DNA from: an uncultured Actinomycetes bacterium
GTDB lineage: Bacteria > Actinomycetota > Thermoleophilia > RBG-16-64-13
Direction: 5' to 3'
DNA: 52,224 nucleotides
Assembly (NCBI GenBank): GCA_903873715.1
Contig: CAIQPS010000137.1
Location: 1 to 52,224, forward strand
Positions 32,963-40,506 of this stretch are shown piece by piece. The stretch's first letter is position 1. Every line of letters begins with the position of its first letter. The notes under the pieces were generated by a model. The model was not told the DNA's origin. It did no database searches and saw nothing but the letters and a program-made list of their open reading frames with translations. The position numbers and the translations under genes were made by a program.

Positions 32963-34051
32963 CTACTCCTCACTACCCTTCTTGCCGCGCTTGAGCTTGC
33001 GCCGGATGTACGAACCGGAACGGATACTGACCGACGTGGCCACCGTGAGCAGACCGAACCCGAGCATGAAACGGCTGAAGTACTTGAAGCCCTTGCCGCC
33101 CCAATAGACCACGGGTTCGTCCTTGCTGTTGACGTCTTTGTGGCCCAGGAAGCCCGTCACGAACTCCGGGCCGGCCTCCGGGTGGCAACTCTTGCAGGTC
33201 GCGAGAAGGTCGTCGGTGCCGGAAGCAGAGCCGGCAGTGCCATCCCCTGTCGAGATCGTGTGGGTGTTGTGCGAGCCGTGGCAACTGACGCACGTCGCCG
33301 TGTCCAGTTGCTGAATGGAAGACTGGTCGGGGGACAGTTCGATCGATTTGCCGTGGAACGAGCGCATGTACGAGGAGTACACCCTCTCGACGATGCCGTA
33401 CTGCCCCATCAGTTGCGGGTTGTTGTGGCATTTGGCGCAGGTGGCGGCCACGTTCTTGGGATAGATGGAGGACTTGGGATCGAGCACCCGCTGGATGTTG
33501 TGCGGGCTCCCCGTCGGGCTGTGACAGTCGGTGCACGTGGCGGCGTCACTGTTGGTGGCGGACTGTATCTTGCCGTGGACGCTGTCCTTGTACTGCGCGT
33601 ACTCGTACTCGTGGCACGAACCGCATTTCGCGCTCAGAGAGATCTTGTTGAGCGGGCTTTTCTTGTCGTGCGGGTCGGCGGTATGGCACGAGGTGCAGTC
33701 CTTGTAGCGATGGACCGTGCCCGCCAGACCGGTGCGGTCCACGTACAGCACGATGGGAGACCCATCCGGCCGCTTGATGGTCATGAGACCTTCGAGAGAC
33801 TTGTCGCCGTGGCAGGAGAGGCAGTTCTTCTTGTCGGAGAACATCTTGGCCAGGTCCGGGTCCGGAGCCGGGCCCTTGTCGCGCCCCGGCGGTATCACCG
33901 AGGTGGTATCGGTGGTCGCGGCCTCGGCACTCGCTTTGCCGGCGAAGAGCCAGCCGCCCGAGACGACCACGACGGCAAGCGCCATCCCGACGAGAAGGAG
34001 CACCGCTCCACGGCGCCCCTTCGAACCACCTGACCTGTACCTCGATACCAT
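32963..34051 (-). CDS. Membrane-anchored heptahaem cytochrome c (copy 2)
   Basis: The 362-residue protein starts at ATG 34051 behind GGAGGGATC. It has an N-terminal signal-anchor helix (about 18-40) and a C-terminal membrane helix (YFSRFMLGFGLL region), with the haem domain between them outside the membrane. Seven CXXCH sites are present: CLSCH, CTSCH, CGSCH, CTDCH, CAKCH, CVSCH and CKSCH, with extra His (SVHGK, SFHGK) as likely axial ligands. With the adjacent cytochrome b it forms a quinol-linked electron exit module, comparable in logic to CbcL of Geobacter, where a multihaem domain and a b-type domain are one chain. It is a paralogue of the protein at 34898-36097. Confidence 0.9.
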   Translation of the reverse strand: MVSRYRSGGSKGRRGAVLLLVGMALAVVVVSGGWLFAGKASAEAATTDTTSVIPPGRDKGPAPDPDLAKMFSDKKNCLSCHGDKSLEGLMTIKRPDGSPIVLYVDRTGLAGTVHRYKDCTSCHTADPHDKKSPLNKISLSAKCGSCHEYEYAQYKDSVHGKIQSATNSDAATCTDCHSPTGSPHNIQRVLDPKSSIYPKNVAATCAKCHNNPQLMGQYGIVERVYSSYMRSFHGKSIELSPDQSSIQQLDTATCVSCHGSHNTHTISTGDGTAGSASGTDDLLATCKSCHPEAGPEFVTGFLGHKDVNSKDEPVVYWGGKGFKYFSRFMLGFGLLTVATSVSIRSGSYIRRKLKRGKKGSEE

Positions 34052-34086
34052 GATCCCTCCGGGCCTCGCAGGCCCCACGTTTCCCT

Positions 34087-34893
34087 CTAGGATTGCTCCG
34101 GCACCCGCGCCGGCATGAACACGGGCGACTCCGCCGGGGCGGGCGCCGCCGGCTTCTCCTCTGCTCCGGCATCGAGCGGCAGATTGGCCGCCGCCATGAT
34201 CTTCGCATACTCGAGCGGATGCTCTTCATGATAAAGGTGCATCGGCACCTTGCCGGTGAAGATGGACTTGTTCATGGGGAAGATGAGCGGGTGCAGGTGG
34301 GCGAAGTACATGTGGACGATGAGGATCCAGCCCACCGCCAGCACAGCTTCGTCACTGTGGGCGACCAACGCGAGCGGGATGATCCAACCGGGAAGTATCT
34401 TGGCTGCTCCGACGGGGTGCATCAGTATGAGGCCGCCCCCGACCATCATGACGAGACCCCAGCCGACCGCCCAATAATCGAACTTCTCGCGGTAGCTGAA
34501 CCGCCCGAACTGTACCTTCTGGTCTGAGAACCCCAGGTTGTATTTGAAGTCCTGGACGAGGTCCTTGACGTCCTGGATCCCGGGAAGCATGTCCTTGGGG
34601 AACGGGCGGCGCAGGACGATGATGTTCACGCCAAGATAGACCAGGTGATACACGAACGACGCCATCATGACGTACGCTGCGCCGTGGTGCACCGTCCGCA
34701 GGTTGGCGATGCCGCCCCAGACGTCCATCCACCACTGGCTGCTGGCCCATCCGGAGAACTTCATGGGCAACCCGGTTATGGCCAGCACGATGAACGAGGA
34801 GAACATCATGATGTGCTGGATGCGCTGATGGACATCGAACCGGCGGATGTATTTCCCGTCGATGCGCTCCGCTGAGGCTCCGGTCGTCGCCAT
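34087..34893 (-). CDS. Cytochrome b subunit, formate dehydrogenase gamma/Ni-Fe hydrogenase type (copy 1)
   Basis: The 268-residue protein aligns along its length with the cytochrome b at 32159-32959: FDVHQRIQHIMMFSSF, RTVHHGAAYVM, LVAHSDEAVLAVGWI and HMYFAHLHPL carry the probable haem-ligand His residues. The C-terminal Ala/Pro/Glu tail differs. It starts four bases after the stop of the heptahaem gene upstream, so the two subunits are co-translated. Role: quinone-side half of the first bc-like module. Confidence 0.85.
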   Translation of the reverse strand: MATTGASAERIDGKYIRRFDVHQRIQHIMMFSSFIVLAITGLPMKFSGWASSQWWMDVWGGIANLRTVHHGAAYVMMASFVYHLVYLGVNIIVLRRPFPKDMLPGIQDVKDLVQDFKYNLGFSDQKVQFGRFSYREKFDYWAVGWGLVMMVGGGLILMHPVGAAKILPGWIIPLALVAHSDEAVLAVGWILIVHMYFAHLHPLIFPMNKSIFTGKVPMHLYHEEHPLEYAKIMAAANLPLDAGAEEKPAAPAPAESPVFMPARVPEQS

Positions 34894-34897
34894 CGCG

Positions 34898-36097
34898 CTA
34901 CTCCTCCCGCTCCGGGGTCTGCGACGTGTCGTTCTCAGGGGCCGGCTCGCCGGCCTGATCGTGGGTCTTGGAATGCCGCTTGCCGCGCTTCTTGCCGCCC
35001 CTGAGCTTGTCCACTCCCCAGCGGCCGAAGGGGGTGATCACCAGGAGGACTCCCCCGGCCAGGGTGGCCCGGGTCAGTACATAGAAGAACTTCTCGCCCC
35101 AATAGACCTGGGGTATGTGATCGAGTTCAGCGCCCTTGTGGCCGAGGAAGCCGGACGCGAACCGCGTGCCGGCGCCGGGATGGCATTGCTCGCACGTCTT
35201 CGCGAGGTTCTCCATGCCGGCCACCGGGGCGTCGGGGTCGGTCACGGCCGCGATGTTGTGCGACCCGTGGCAGTTGATGCAGGTGGCCATGTTCAACTGC
35301 TGCAGACCGGTGTTGTCGTCCGAGAGGTTGATGGCCTTCCCGTGGAACGAGTTCATATAGCTGTCGTAGACCTTCTCCACGATGCCGTACTTGTTCATGA
35401 GCTTCGGGTCGTCGTGGCACTTGCCGCAGGTCTTCGCCACGTTCTTGGGATACGCCGACGAGTTGGGGTCGAGGACGCGCTCGATGTTGTGGGCGCTGCC
35501 CGTGGCGCTGTGGCAATCCGTGCACGTGGCCGGGTCGCTGTTGCCCTCCACCTGCGGCCTGCCGTGCACGCTGCTGATGTACTGGGTGTACTCGTACTTG
35601 TGGCACGTGCCGCATTTCTGAGCCTGCGAGAGCTTGGTGAACGGGCTGTCCGCTTCATGCGGCTTGGCGCCGTGGCAGGTCGTGCAATCGGTGAACCGGT
35701 GGATGGAGAACCGGAGTTGGGCCGGGTCGACGTAGAGCTCGACCATAGAGCCATCCGGGCGCTGCTTGGTCATGACCCCGCCGGCGTCGTGGTTGCCATG
35801 GCACGACAGGCAGTTGTTCTCGTCAACATAGGCGTGGGGCGCGCTCGGGTCGATCGGTATAGCCGGCGCCTGCTCGGGGGTGGTCGTGGTGGTGGTGACC
35901 GCGATGACCGGAGCGCCTGTGAGGTCGGTGACCGGGGTCGTGTCGGTCACCGCCGTGGTCGAAGGCGAAGTGCCCGTGTCCGCGCTCGCCGGCACCGTGT
36001 GGTACCAGGCGAAGAACCCGACGACGGCAAGCACACACGCGATCGCCGCGCACGCCACGGGCAGCGCCAGGCCGGCCTTGCGCACGGGCTTGAGCAC
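34898..36097 (-). CDS. Membrane-anchored heptahaem cytochrome c (copy 1)
   Basis: The 399-residue protein starts at GTG 36097, five bases after GGGAGG; the upstream TTG at 36112 overlaps that site. A membrane helix (about 10-32) is followed by a Thr/Pro-rich spacer of about 45 residues, longer than in copy 2. Seven CXXCH sites follow: CLSCH, CTTCH, CGTCH, CTDCH, CGKCH, CINCH and CEQCH. A C-terminal helix (ATLAGGVLLVITPF) and a basic then acidic tail end the chain. It is the first gene of a four-gene operon, and a CTAAGA repeat array lies just upstream of its promoter. The longer spacer would hold the haems further from the membrane than in copy 2. Confidence 0.9.
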   Translation of the reverse strand: MLKPVRKAGLALPVACAAIACVLAVVGFFAWYHTVPASADTGTSPSTTAVTDTTPVTDLTGAPVIAVTTTTTTPEQAPAIPIDPSAPHAYVDENNCLSCHGNHDAGGVMTKQRPDGSMVELYVDPAQLRFSIHRFTDCTTCHGAKPHEADSPFTKLSQAQKCGTCHKYEYTQYISSVHGRPQVEGNSDPATCTDCHSATGSAHNIERVLDPNSSAYPKNVAKTCGKCHDDPKLMNKYGIVEKVYDSYMNSFHGKAINLSDDNTGLQQLNMATCINCHGSHNIAAVTDPDAPVAGMENLAKTCEQCHPGAGTRFASGFLGHKGAELDHIPQVYWGEKFFYVLTRATLAGGVLLVITPFGRWGVDKLRGGKKRGKRHSKTHDQAGEPAPENDTSQTPEREE

Positions 36098-36134
36098 TCG
36101 ATCCTCCCTCAAAATAGCAGCATACTGATAGCCA

Positions 36135-36140
36135 TTTATA
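36135..36140 (-). promoter_or_regulatory. Candidate -10 box of the heptahaem cytochrome operon
   Basis: On the minus strand TATAAA lies at 36140-36135, about 38 bases before the GTG at 36097. No good -35 box is present at the right distance, which fits an activator-dependent promoter with the CTAAGA array at 36168-36207. Confidence 0.4.
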
Positions 36141-36167
36141 TGCTACGCGCGGCGGCCAAAGAAAGAG

Positions 36168-36207
36168 CTAAGAGCTAGGTACGGGCGGCTAAGGAATGCC
36201 TAAAAGA
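36168..36207. promoter_or_regulatory. CTAAGA direct-repeat array A (candidate response-regulator site)
   Basis: Three repeats, CTAAGA (36168), CTAAGG (36189) and CTAAAA (36200), are spaced 21 and 11 bp apart, so all lie on one face of the helix. The same words and the same spacing occur at 51927-51965. The array starts 28 bp upstream of the TATAAA box of the cytochrome operon. It also sits between that operon and the divergent kinase/regulator genes. A perfect hairpin (ACCCCGG and CCGGGGT) follows at 36207-36223. Confidence 0.65.
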
Positions 36208-36238
36208 CCCCGGAGACCGGGGTAACCGCCGCAGGACG

Positions 36239-36267
36239 TTGGCGGTGCGGCGCAGGTTCACTATACT
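36239..36267 (+). promoter_or_regulatory. Sigma-70 type promoter of the sensor kinase gene
   Basis: TTGGCG (36239-36244) and TATACT (36262-36267) are separated by exactly 17 bp. Transcription would start near 36274, giving a leader of about 50 bases before the GTG at 36323. Confidence 0.6.
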
Positions 36268-36322
36268 GCTGCTAATACCAATGAATAGTTGATTCCTATC
36301 GATTGACTCCGGCGAGGGACGC

Positions 36323-39271
36323 GTGCCCCGGATCACCACCACAATAGGGCTTCAACTCCGGATCGTCGTCCTGGTGCTCGTGCTGATGACCGCGACCTTC
36401 GCTTTCATCGCGGTATGGGGCGGCCAGGCCAGGGACCGCGCGCGGGCCCAGATGGAAGAGCAACGGGGCGTCAGCGTGCAGCTGGCCGCGGCCCGTATCG
36501 ACGGCCTGGTCCGCCGCGACCTCTCGCAACTCCGAGCGATAGCCCAGACCCTGGCGGAAGTGCGCGGTGACCCCGCCGACACTCTCTGGACGGTACTCAC
36601 CACCGGCGGAACGGACCAGGCCTTCTTCTCCGGCGTCTTCCTGGCCGACGAATCGGGACGGTTCATCGCCGGCAGTTCCCCGCTCGCGGATGTGGAGAAG
36701 GGTTCCGTCCTCCCCCAGGCGGCGTTGCTCCAGTCGCTCGTACGCCGGGGTGGGACCGGCGTCAGTAGCGCGGTGCCTTTCGGCGCCGCCGGCGCGAAGT
36801 CGGTGCTCATGGCCGTGCCCGTCACGACGGACGACACTCAGCCGGGATCCATCCTCTTCGGTGTGGTGCCCTTGGCGGGTTCCGCCTTCGTGCAGACCAT
36901 CGAGCCGCTGGCGGTCGGCGAGACCGGGTACGCGGAGATCTTCGACAGTGCCGGGGTGCCCCTGGTGGACACGCCGCCGGAACGCGCGTTCGGCACCAGC
37001 GAACACGAGGCCCCTCTGGCATCGCTCCTCGCGACCGGGGAACCGGGCATCACCACCTGCGGCGGTTGCCACGCAGCCGATACCGCAGCACCAGGCCGGC
37101 AGGTGGTGATGAGCCAGCACGTGGTGGCGTTCGCACCCATCCCCGGCGCTCTGTGGGGCGTCGTCGCCGCTCAGTCTGAGAGCGAGATCACCGCACCTTT
37201 GAGAGAACTGCAATGGCCCTTGGTCGCTGGGGCCATCGTGCTCTTCCTGTTCGCCTTCGTGTTCGCGTGGCTGGCGGGGCGCAACGTCGTCAAGCCGCTG
37301 AATCGCCTGATGGTCGCGTGCGAAGGCATCGCCGGGGGCGACATGGAGCGCCCGGTCCCCGCCGTGGGGGTCGGTGAGATACGCCGTCTGGCCCATGCGT
37401 TCGAGACGGTGCGCGACCGGCTCTCCGCCGCCCTGTCCGAGGTGGTCTCGTGGAACGTGGTCCTCGAAGAACGGGTGCAGGAGAAGACCGAGGACCTGAG
37501 CCGCACCGTCCACGAGCTCCAGGAATCCGCCGAAGAGGTGCTGCTGCGCAACCAGGAGCTCCAGGCGCTCAACGAAGTACTGCTCGCAGCGGGCGAATCG
37601 CTCGATCTGCAGACCGTGCTCCGCTTGGTCTCCCGGTCGCTCGCCGATCTCTTCAAGGCCGACGGGGTGACCATCCTGGTGACCCACCAGGAAGGAGAGA
37701 CCTTCTGGCATTCGGGCATGGACCTGCCCGAATCCTCCCTGCGGGACGTGCTCGACCACGTCTCTCCCGACGCCGATGGGCACGAGCGCGCCCCCGACCC
37801 CATGTTCGTAGCGGACTTGAGAGCGGAGGACGATCCCGCTTATGCAGTCCTGGCGGATGCGGGCGTGGGTTCTCTGGCCCTGGTGCTGCTCCGTTTCCGC
37901 GAGCGCCCCGTGGCCTCTCTCGCACTGGCGTTCAAGAAACGGCGGACCTTCGCTTCCCGCGACCTGGAACTGCTCGGGTCGATAGGCAGCCCGCTGGCGC
38001 TCGCCATCGACAGGACCCTCCTCTACCGCGGCCAGCAGCGGGCGGCCGCCCGCGCCTCGGCCCTCTTGGGCATCGCGACCGAGATCTCCACCCTGCAGAG
38101 TCTGGACCACGTGCTGGAGCACATAGTGGACGAGGCCGCCACCCTGCTCGGGATGGACCGCGCCCGACTCGTGCTGTTCCGCGAGGACGGCCTGGAGACC
38201 ACCGTGAGCGTCTCCGAGGGCACCCGCACCGTGCGGGTAACCGAGGGCCAACCGTCACGGTCGCAGGAGTTGGGCGGTATGGCCATCGACACCGGTGCTC
38301 CCGTCTGGACGGCGGATTACACCACGGATACCCGGCTCGACGAAGGGGCCCGGGCAGCGGCACGCAAGGACGGCGTCCGCTCCGGCATCGCGGTCCCGCT
38401 CCAGGTGGGCGACCGCGCCATCGGGGCGCTCTATGTCGGCAGCGCGTCCCCCAACCAGTTCCAGGAGGAGGACGTCTCCCTCCTCCAGGGCTTCGCGAGC
38501 CACGCGGCCATCGCCATCGAGAACGCGCGCCTGTTCTCGGAGGCCGCCAAGGTGGAGGCGCTCCGTGAACTGGATGCCCTGCGCTCCCACCTGGTCTCCA
38601 CCGTGTCCCACGAACTGCGGACGCCCCTGGCCGGCATCAAGGCCTACGCCACAGCCCTCCTCAGGACGGACGTCAAACGCAGCGAACGCCAGCAGCGCGA
38701 GTATCTTACGGCCATAGACCAGGACTGCGACCGGCTGACGGAGCTTGTAGAGGAGTCGCTCGACATGTCGCGCATCAAGGCCGGGATGTCGGGGATCGAG
38801 CGCGAAGCCCTGTCACCCAAGACAATGATCGAGCGGGCAGTGGCCGCCATCAGGCCAGTCGCCCGTGGCCGCACGCTGGGGTACGAAGCGGACGCGTCCC
38901 TCCCCGACGTGTGGGCGGACTCGGCGCGCATGCAGCAGGTCCTCGGCAACCTCATGCAGAACGCGCTCAACTTCTCCAAGCCCCCTTCCCCGGTCACGGT
39001 CTCGGCTCAACTGGCCGGCGACGAGATCCTGTTCAGCGTGAGCGACTACGGCATCGGGATACAGTCGGACGAGCAGGAGCGCATCTTCGAGCCCTTCTAC
39101 CGGGGCGGGAACGGCGGCGGTTCGGTCCGGCCGAGAGGGACCGGGTTGGGGCTCGCCATCAGCAAAGGGCTCGTGGAGGCCCATGGAGGCCGCATCTGGG
39201 TGGAGAGCGAGAGCGGGAGCGGGAGCACATTCTGGTTCACGCTCCCGGTGTACCACCCGGGGAAAGGATAG
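36323..39271 (+). CDS. Sensor histidine kinase with an extracytoplasmic haem c motif
   Basis: The 982-residue protein starts at GTG 36323 after GAGGGA. Layout: membrane helix 1 (about 8-30), an outside sensor domain with a CGGCH haem c site (Cys246, Cys249, His250), membrane helix 2 (about 298-319), HAMP, a coiled coil, GAF 1 (about 415-565), GAF 2 (about 580-735), HisKA with His763 in SHELRTPL, and an ATPase domain with DYGIGI and GTGLGLAIS. A covalently bound haem would let it sense redox state, O2, NO or electron flow outside the cell. The response regulator starts 3 bp after its stop. It lies between cytochrome genes and the haem-attachment operon, which its haem would need. Confidence 0.9.
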   Translation: MPRITTTIGLQLRIVVLVLVLMTATFAFIAVWGGQARDRARAQMEEQRGVSVQLAAARIDGLVRRDLSQLRAIAQTLAEVRGDPADTLWTVLTTGGTDQAFFSGVFLADESGRFIAGSSPLADVEKGSVLPQAALLQSLVRRGGTGVSSAVPFGAAGAKSVLMAVPVTTDDTQPGSILFGVVPLAGSAFVQTIEPLAVGETGYAEIFDSAGVPLVDTPPERAFGTSEHEAPLASLLATGEPGITTCGGCHAADTAAPGRQVVMSQHVVAFAPIPGALWGVVAAQSESEITAPLRELQWPLVAGAIVLFLFAFVFAWLAGRNVVKPLNRLMVACEGIAGGDMERPVPAVGVGEIRRLAHAFETVRDRLSAALSEVVSWNVVLEERVQEKTEDLSRTVHELQESAEEVLLRNQELQALNEVLLAAGESLDLQTVLRLVSRSLADLFKADGVTILVTHQEGETFWHSGMDLPESSLRDVLDHVSPDADGHERAPDPMFVADLRAEDDPAYAVLADAGVGSLALVLLRFRERPVASLALAFKKRRTFASRDLELLGSIGSPLALAIDRTLLYRGQQRAAARASALLGIATEISTLQSLDHVLEHIVDEAATLLGMDRARLVLFREDGLETTVSVSEGTRTVRVTEGQPSRSQELGGMAIDTGAPVWTADYTTDTRLDEGARAAARKDGVRSGIAVPLQVGDRAIGALYVGSASPNQFQEEDVSLLQGFASHAAIAIENARLFSEAAKVEALRELDALRSHLVSTVSHELRTPLAGIKAYATALLRTDVKRSERQQREYLTAIDQDCDRLTELVEESLDMSRIKAGMSGIEREALSPKTMIERAVAAIRPVARGRTLGYEADASLPDVWADSARMQQVLGNLMQNALNFSKPPSPVTVSAQLAGDEILFSVSDYGIGIQSDEQERIFEPFYRGGNGGGSVRPRGTGLGLAISKGLVEAHGGRIWVESESGSGSTFWFTLPVYHPGKG

Positions 39272-39274
39272 TCC

Positions 39275-39976
39275 GTGCACCAAGGTCACATCCTCGTCGT
39301 CGACGACGAGCCGCGCCTGCTCTCGTTCCTACGGAGCGAGCTCAAAGCGAGCGGGTACCAGGTGAGCGTCGCCAACGACGGCAAGAGCGCGCTGAAAGCG
39401 GCAGGGGCCCGGGGCCCGGACCTCGTGATCCTCGACGTCGGTCTACCCGACATGGACGGCTTCGAGGTCTGCCGCAGACTGCGGGAGACCTCCAGCGTGC
39501 CGATCCTCATGCTGACGGCCCGGGCAGGCGACACCGACAAGGTCACCGGGCTCGACTCGGGGGCCGACGACTACCTGACCAAGCCCTTCAGCACCCCGGA
39601 GCTGGTGGCCCGCGTCCGGGCCCTGTTGCGCAGGGTGCGCACCGCCGACACGGAAGGCCCCGGCGCCGAGTTCCGCTGTGGGGACTTCGTCATCGACTAC
39701 CAGCGCCGCAAGGTGGAGATCCGGGGTGAGGAGGTGCGCCTCAGCGCCACGGAGTTCAAGCTCCTCGAAGAACTGTGCCGCAACGCCGGCCGGGTGATGC
39801 TCCGCGAGGAACTACTGGCCCGCGTGTGGGGCAGTAGCTATCGGAAAGAGGTCCAGTACGTCTGGGTCTACATAGGATACCTGCGGAACAAGCTCGAGCA
39901 GGATCCCAAGCATCCCGAGTACATCCTCACCTACCCCGGGGTGGGCTACAGTTTCCGCTCTCCGGACGCCTGCTAG
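39275..39976 (+). CDS. OmpR-family response regulator
   Basis: The 233-residue protein starts at GTG 39275 behind GGAAAGGA. The receiver domain (1-118) has the acidic pair D10/D11, phospho-acceptor D54, the T in MLTARAG and K in LTKPF. The C-terminal winged helix (about 135-230) has the OmpR signature LSATEFKLLEEL and GYLRNKLEQDP. It is the direct partner of the upstream kinase. OmpR-type regulators bind direct repeats spaced by about one helical turn, which matches the CTAAGA arrays at 36168 and 51927. Those cytochrome operons are its likely targets, but this is inference. Confidence 0.92.
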   Translation: MHQGHILVVDDEPRLLSFLRSELKASGYQVSVANDGKSALKAAGARGPDLVILDVGLPDMDGFEVCRRLRETSSVPILMLTARAGDTDKVTGLDSGADDYLTKPFSTPELVARVRALLRRVRTADTEGPGAEFRCGDFVIDYQRRKVEIRGEEVRLSATEFKLLEELCRNAGRVMLREELLARVWGSSYRKEVQYVWVYIGYLRNKLEQDPKHPEYILTYPGVGYSFRSPDAC

Positions 39977-40009
39977 CGTCCCTTCTCAGAGCGCTTCTTC
40001 GACGTCATT

Positions 40010-40024
40010 CTTACGAAAGGTAAG
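40010..40024. promoter_or_regulatory. Inverted repeat upstream of the ccm operon
   Basis: CTTAC and GTAAG arms are spaced by 5 bp, about 87 bp before the ccmE start. A single CTAAGA word follows on the minus strand (40032-40027), but it does not form the 21+11 array seen elsewhere. The role is unknown. Confidence 0.3.
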
Positions 40025-40110
40025 TTTCTTAGTCATATTTTATGGTAGCCTCCACACTGTCGATGTAACATACCCTGACCATTCAGCAAGCGCATGTCCG
40101 GAGGCGGTTG

Positions 40111-40506
40111 ATGAGCTCCCGAGCAATCAAGATAACGGTGGGCGCCGTGGTCGTCGCGGTCGCCGTGGGTGTACTCATCTGGGTGGCGGTCGGCAGAGGT
40201 TCGGTGACCTACTACACGGTCTCCGAGCTCATCGCCAAAGGCCCAGTCCAGCAGATCAGCGTGTCGGGCGAGTTGACCGGCGGCACCGTGCAGGGCTTGG
40301 GCACGACCTCGCTCAAGTTCGTCATGCACGACCGCGACAACCCCGACCGCACCATCTCGGTCACATACAGCGGCGTGATCCCCGACAGCTTCAAAGACCA
40401 GGCGGACGCCGAGGTAGTCGCCCAGGGTGACTTCGCGGCGGGCCAGACCCTCACAGCCACTCAGATCGAAGCCAAATGCCCGAGTAAATACGAAGCTGCC
40501 AAGTGA
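40111..40506 (+). CDS. ccmE: Cytochrome c maturation haem chaperone CcmE, Cys type
   Basis: The 131-residue protein starts at ATG 40111, seven bases after GGAGG. It has one N-terminal membrane helix (about 7-27) and the CcmE beta-barrel, including ISVSGEL and VTYSGVIPDSFKD. The usual haem-binding His motif near the C-terminus is replaced by C123-x3-Y127 (CPSKY). The same Cys type is known from Desulfovibrio and archaea, in Ccm systems that lack CcmG and CcmH. It carries haem covalently outside the membrane and hands it to CcmF. It is first in a six-gene operon and overlaps ccmF by four bases. Confidence 0.93.
   Translation: MSSRAIKITVGAVVVAVAVGVLIWVAVGRGSVTYYTVSELIAKGPVQQISVSGELTGGTVQGLGTTSLKFVMHDRDNPDRTISVTYSGVIPDSFKDQADAEVVAQGDFAAGQTLTATQIEAKCPSKYEAAK

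Noticed and set aside
32159-36097. A formate dehydrogenase or hydrogenase operon
   Set aside because: The cytochrome b subunits resemble those partners, but no molybdenum or nickel catalytic subunit is nearby; each b subunit is paired with a heptahaem cytochrome instead.
40009-40032. A third CTAAGA array before ccmE
   Set aside because: Only one CTAAGA and one GTAAGA word are present, 18 bp apart on the minus strand; the 21+11 pattern is missing.
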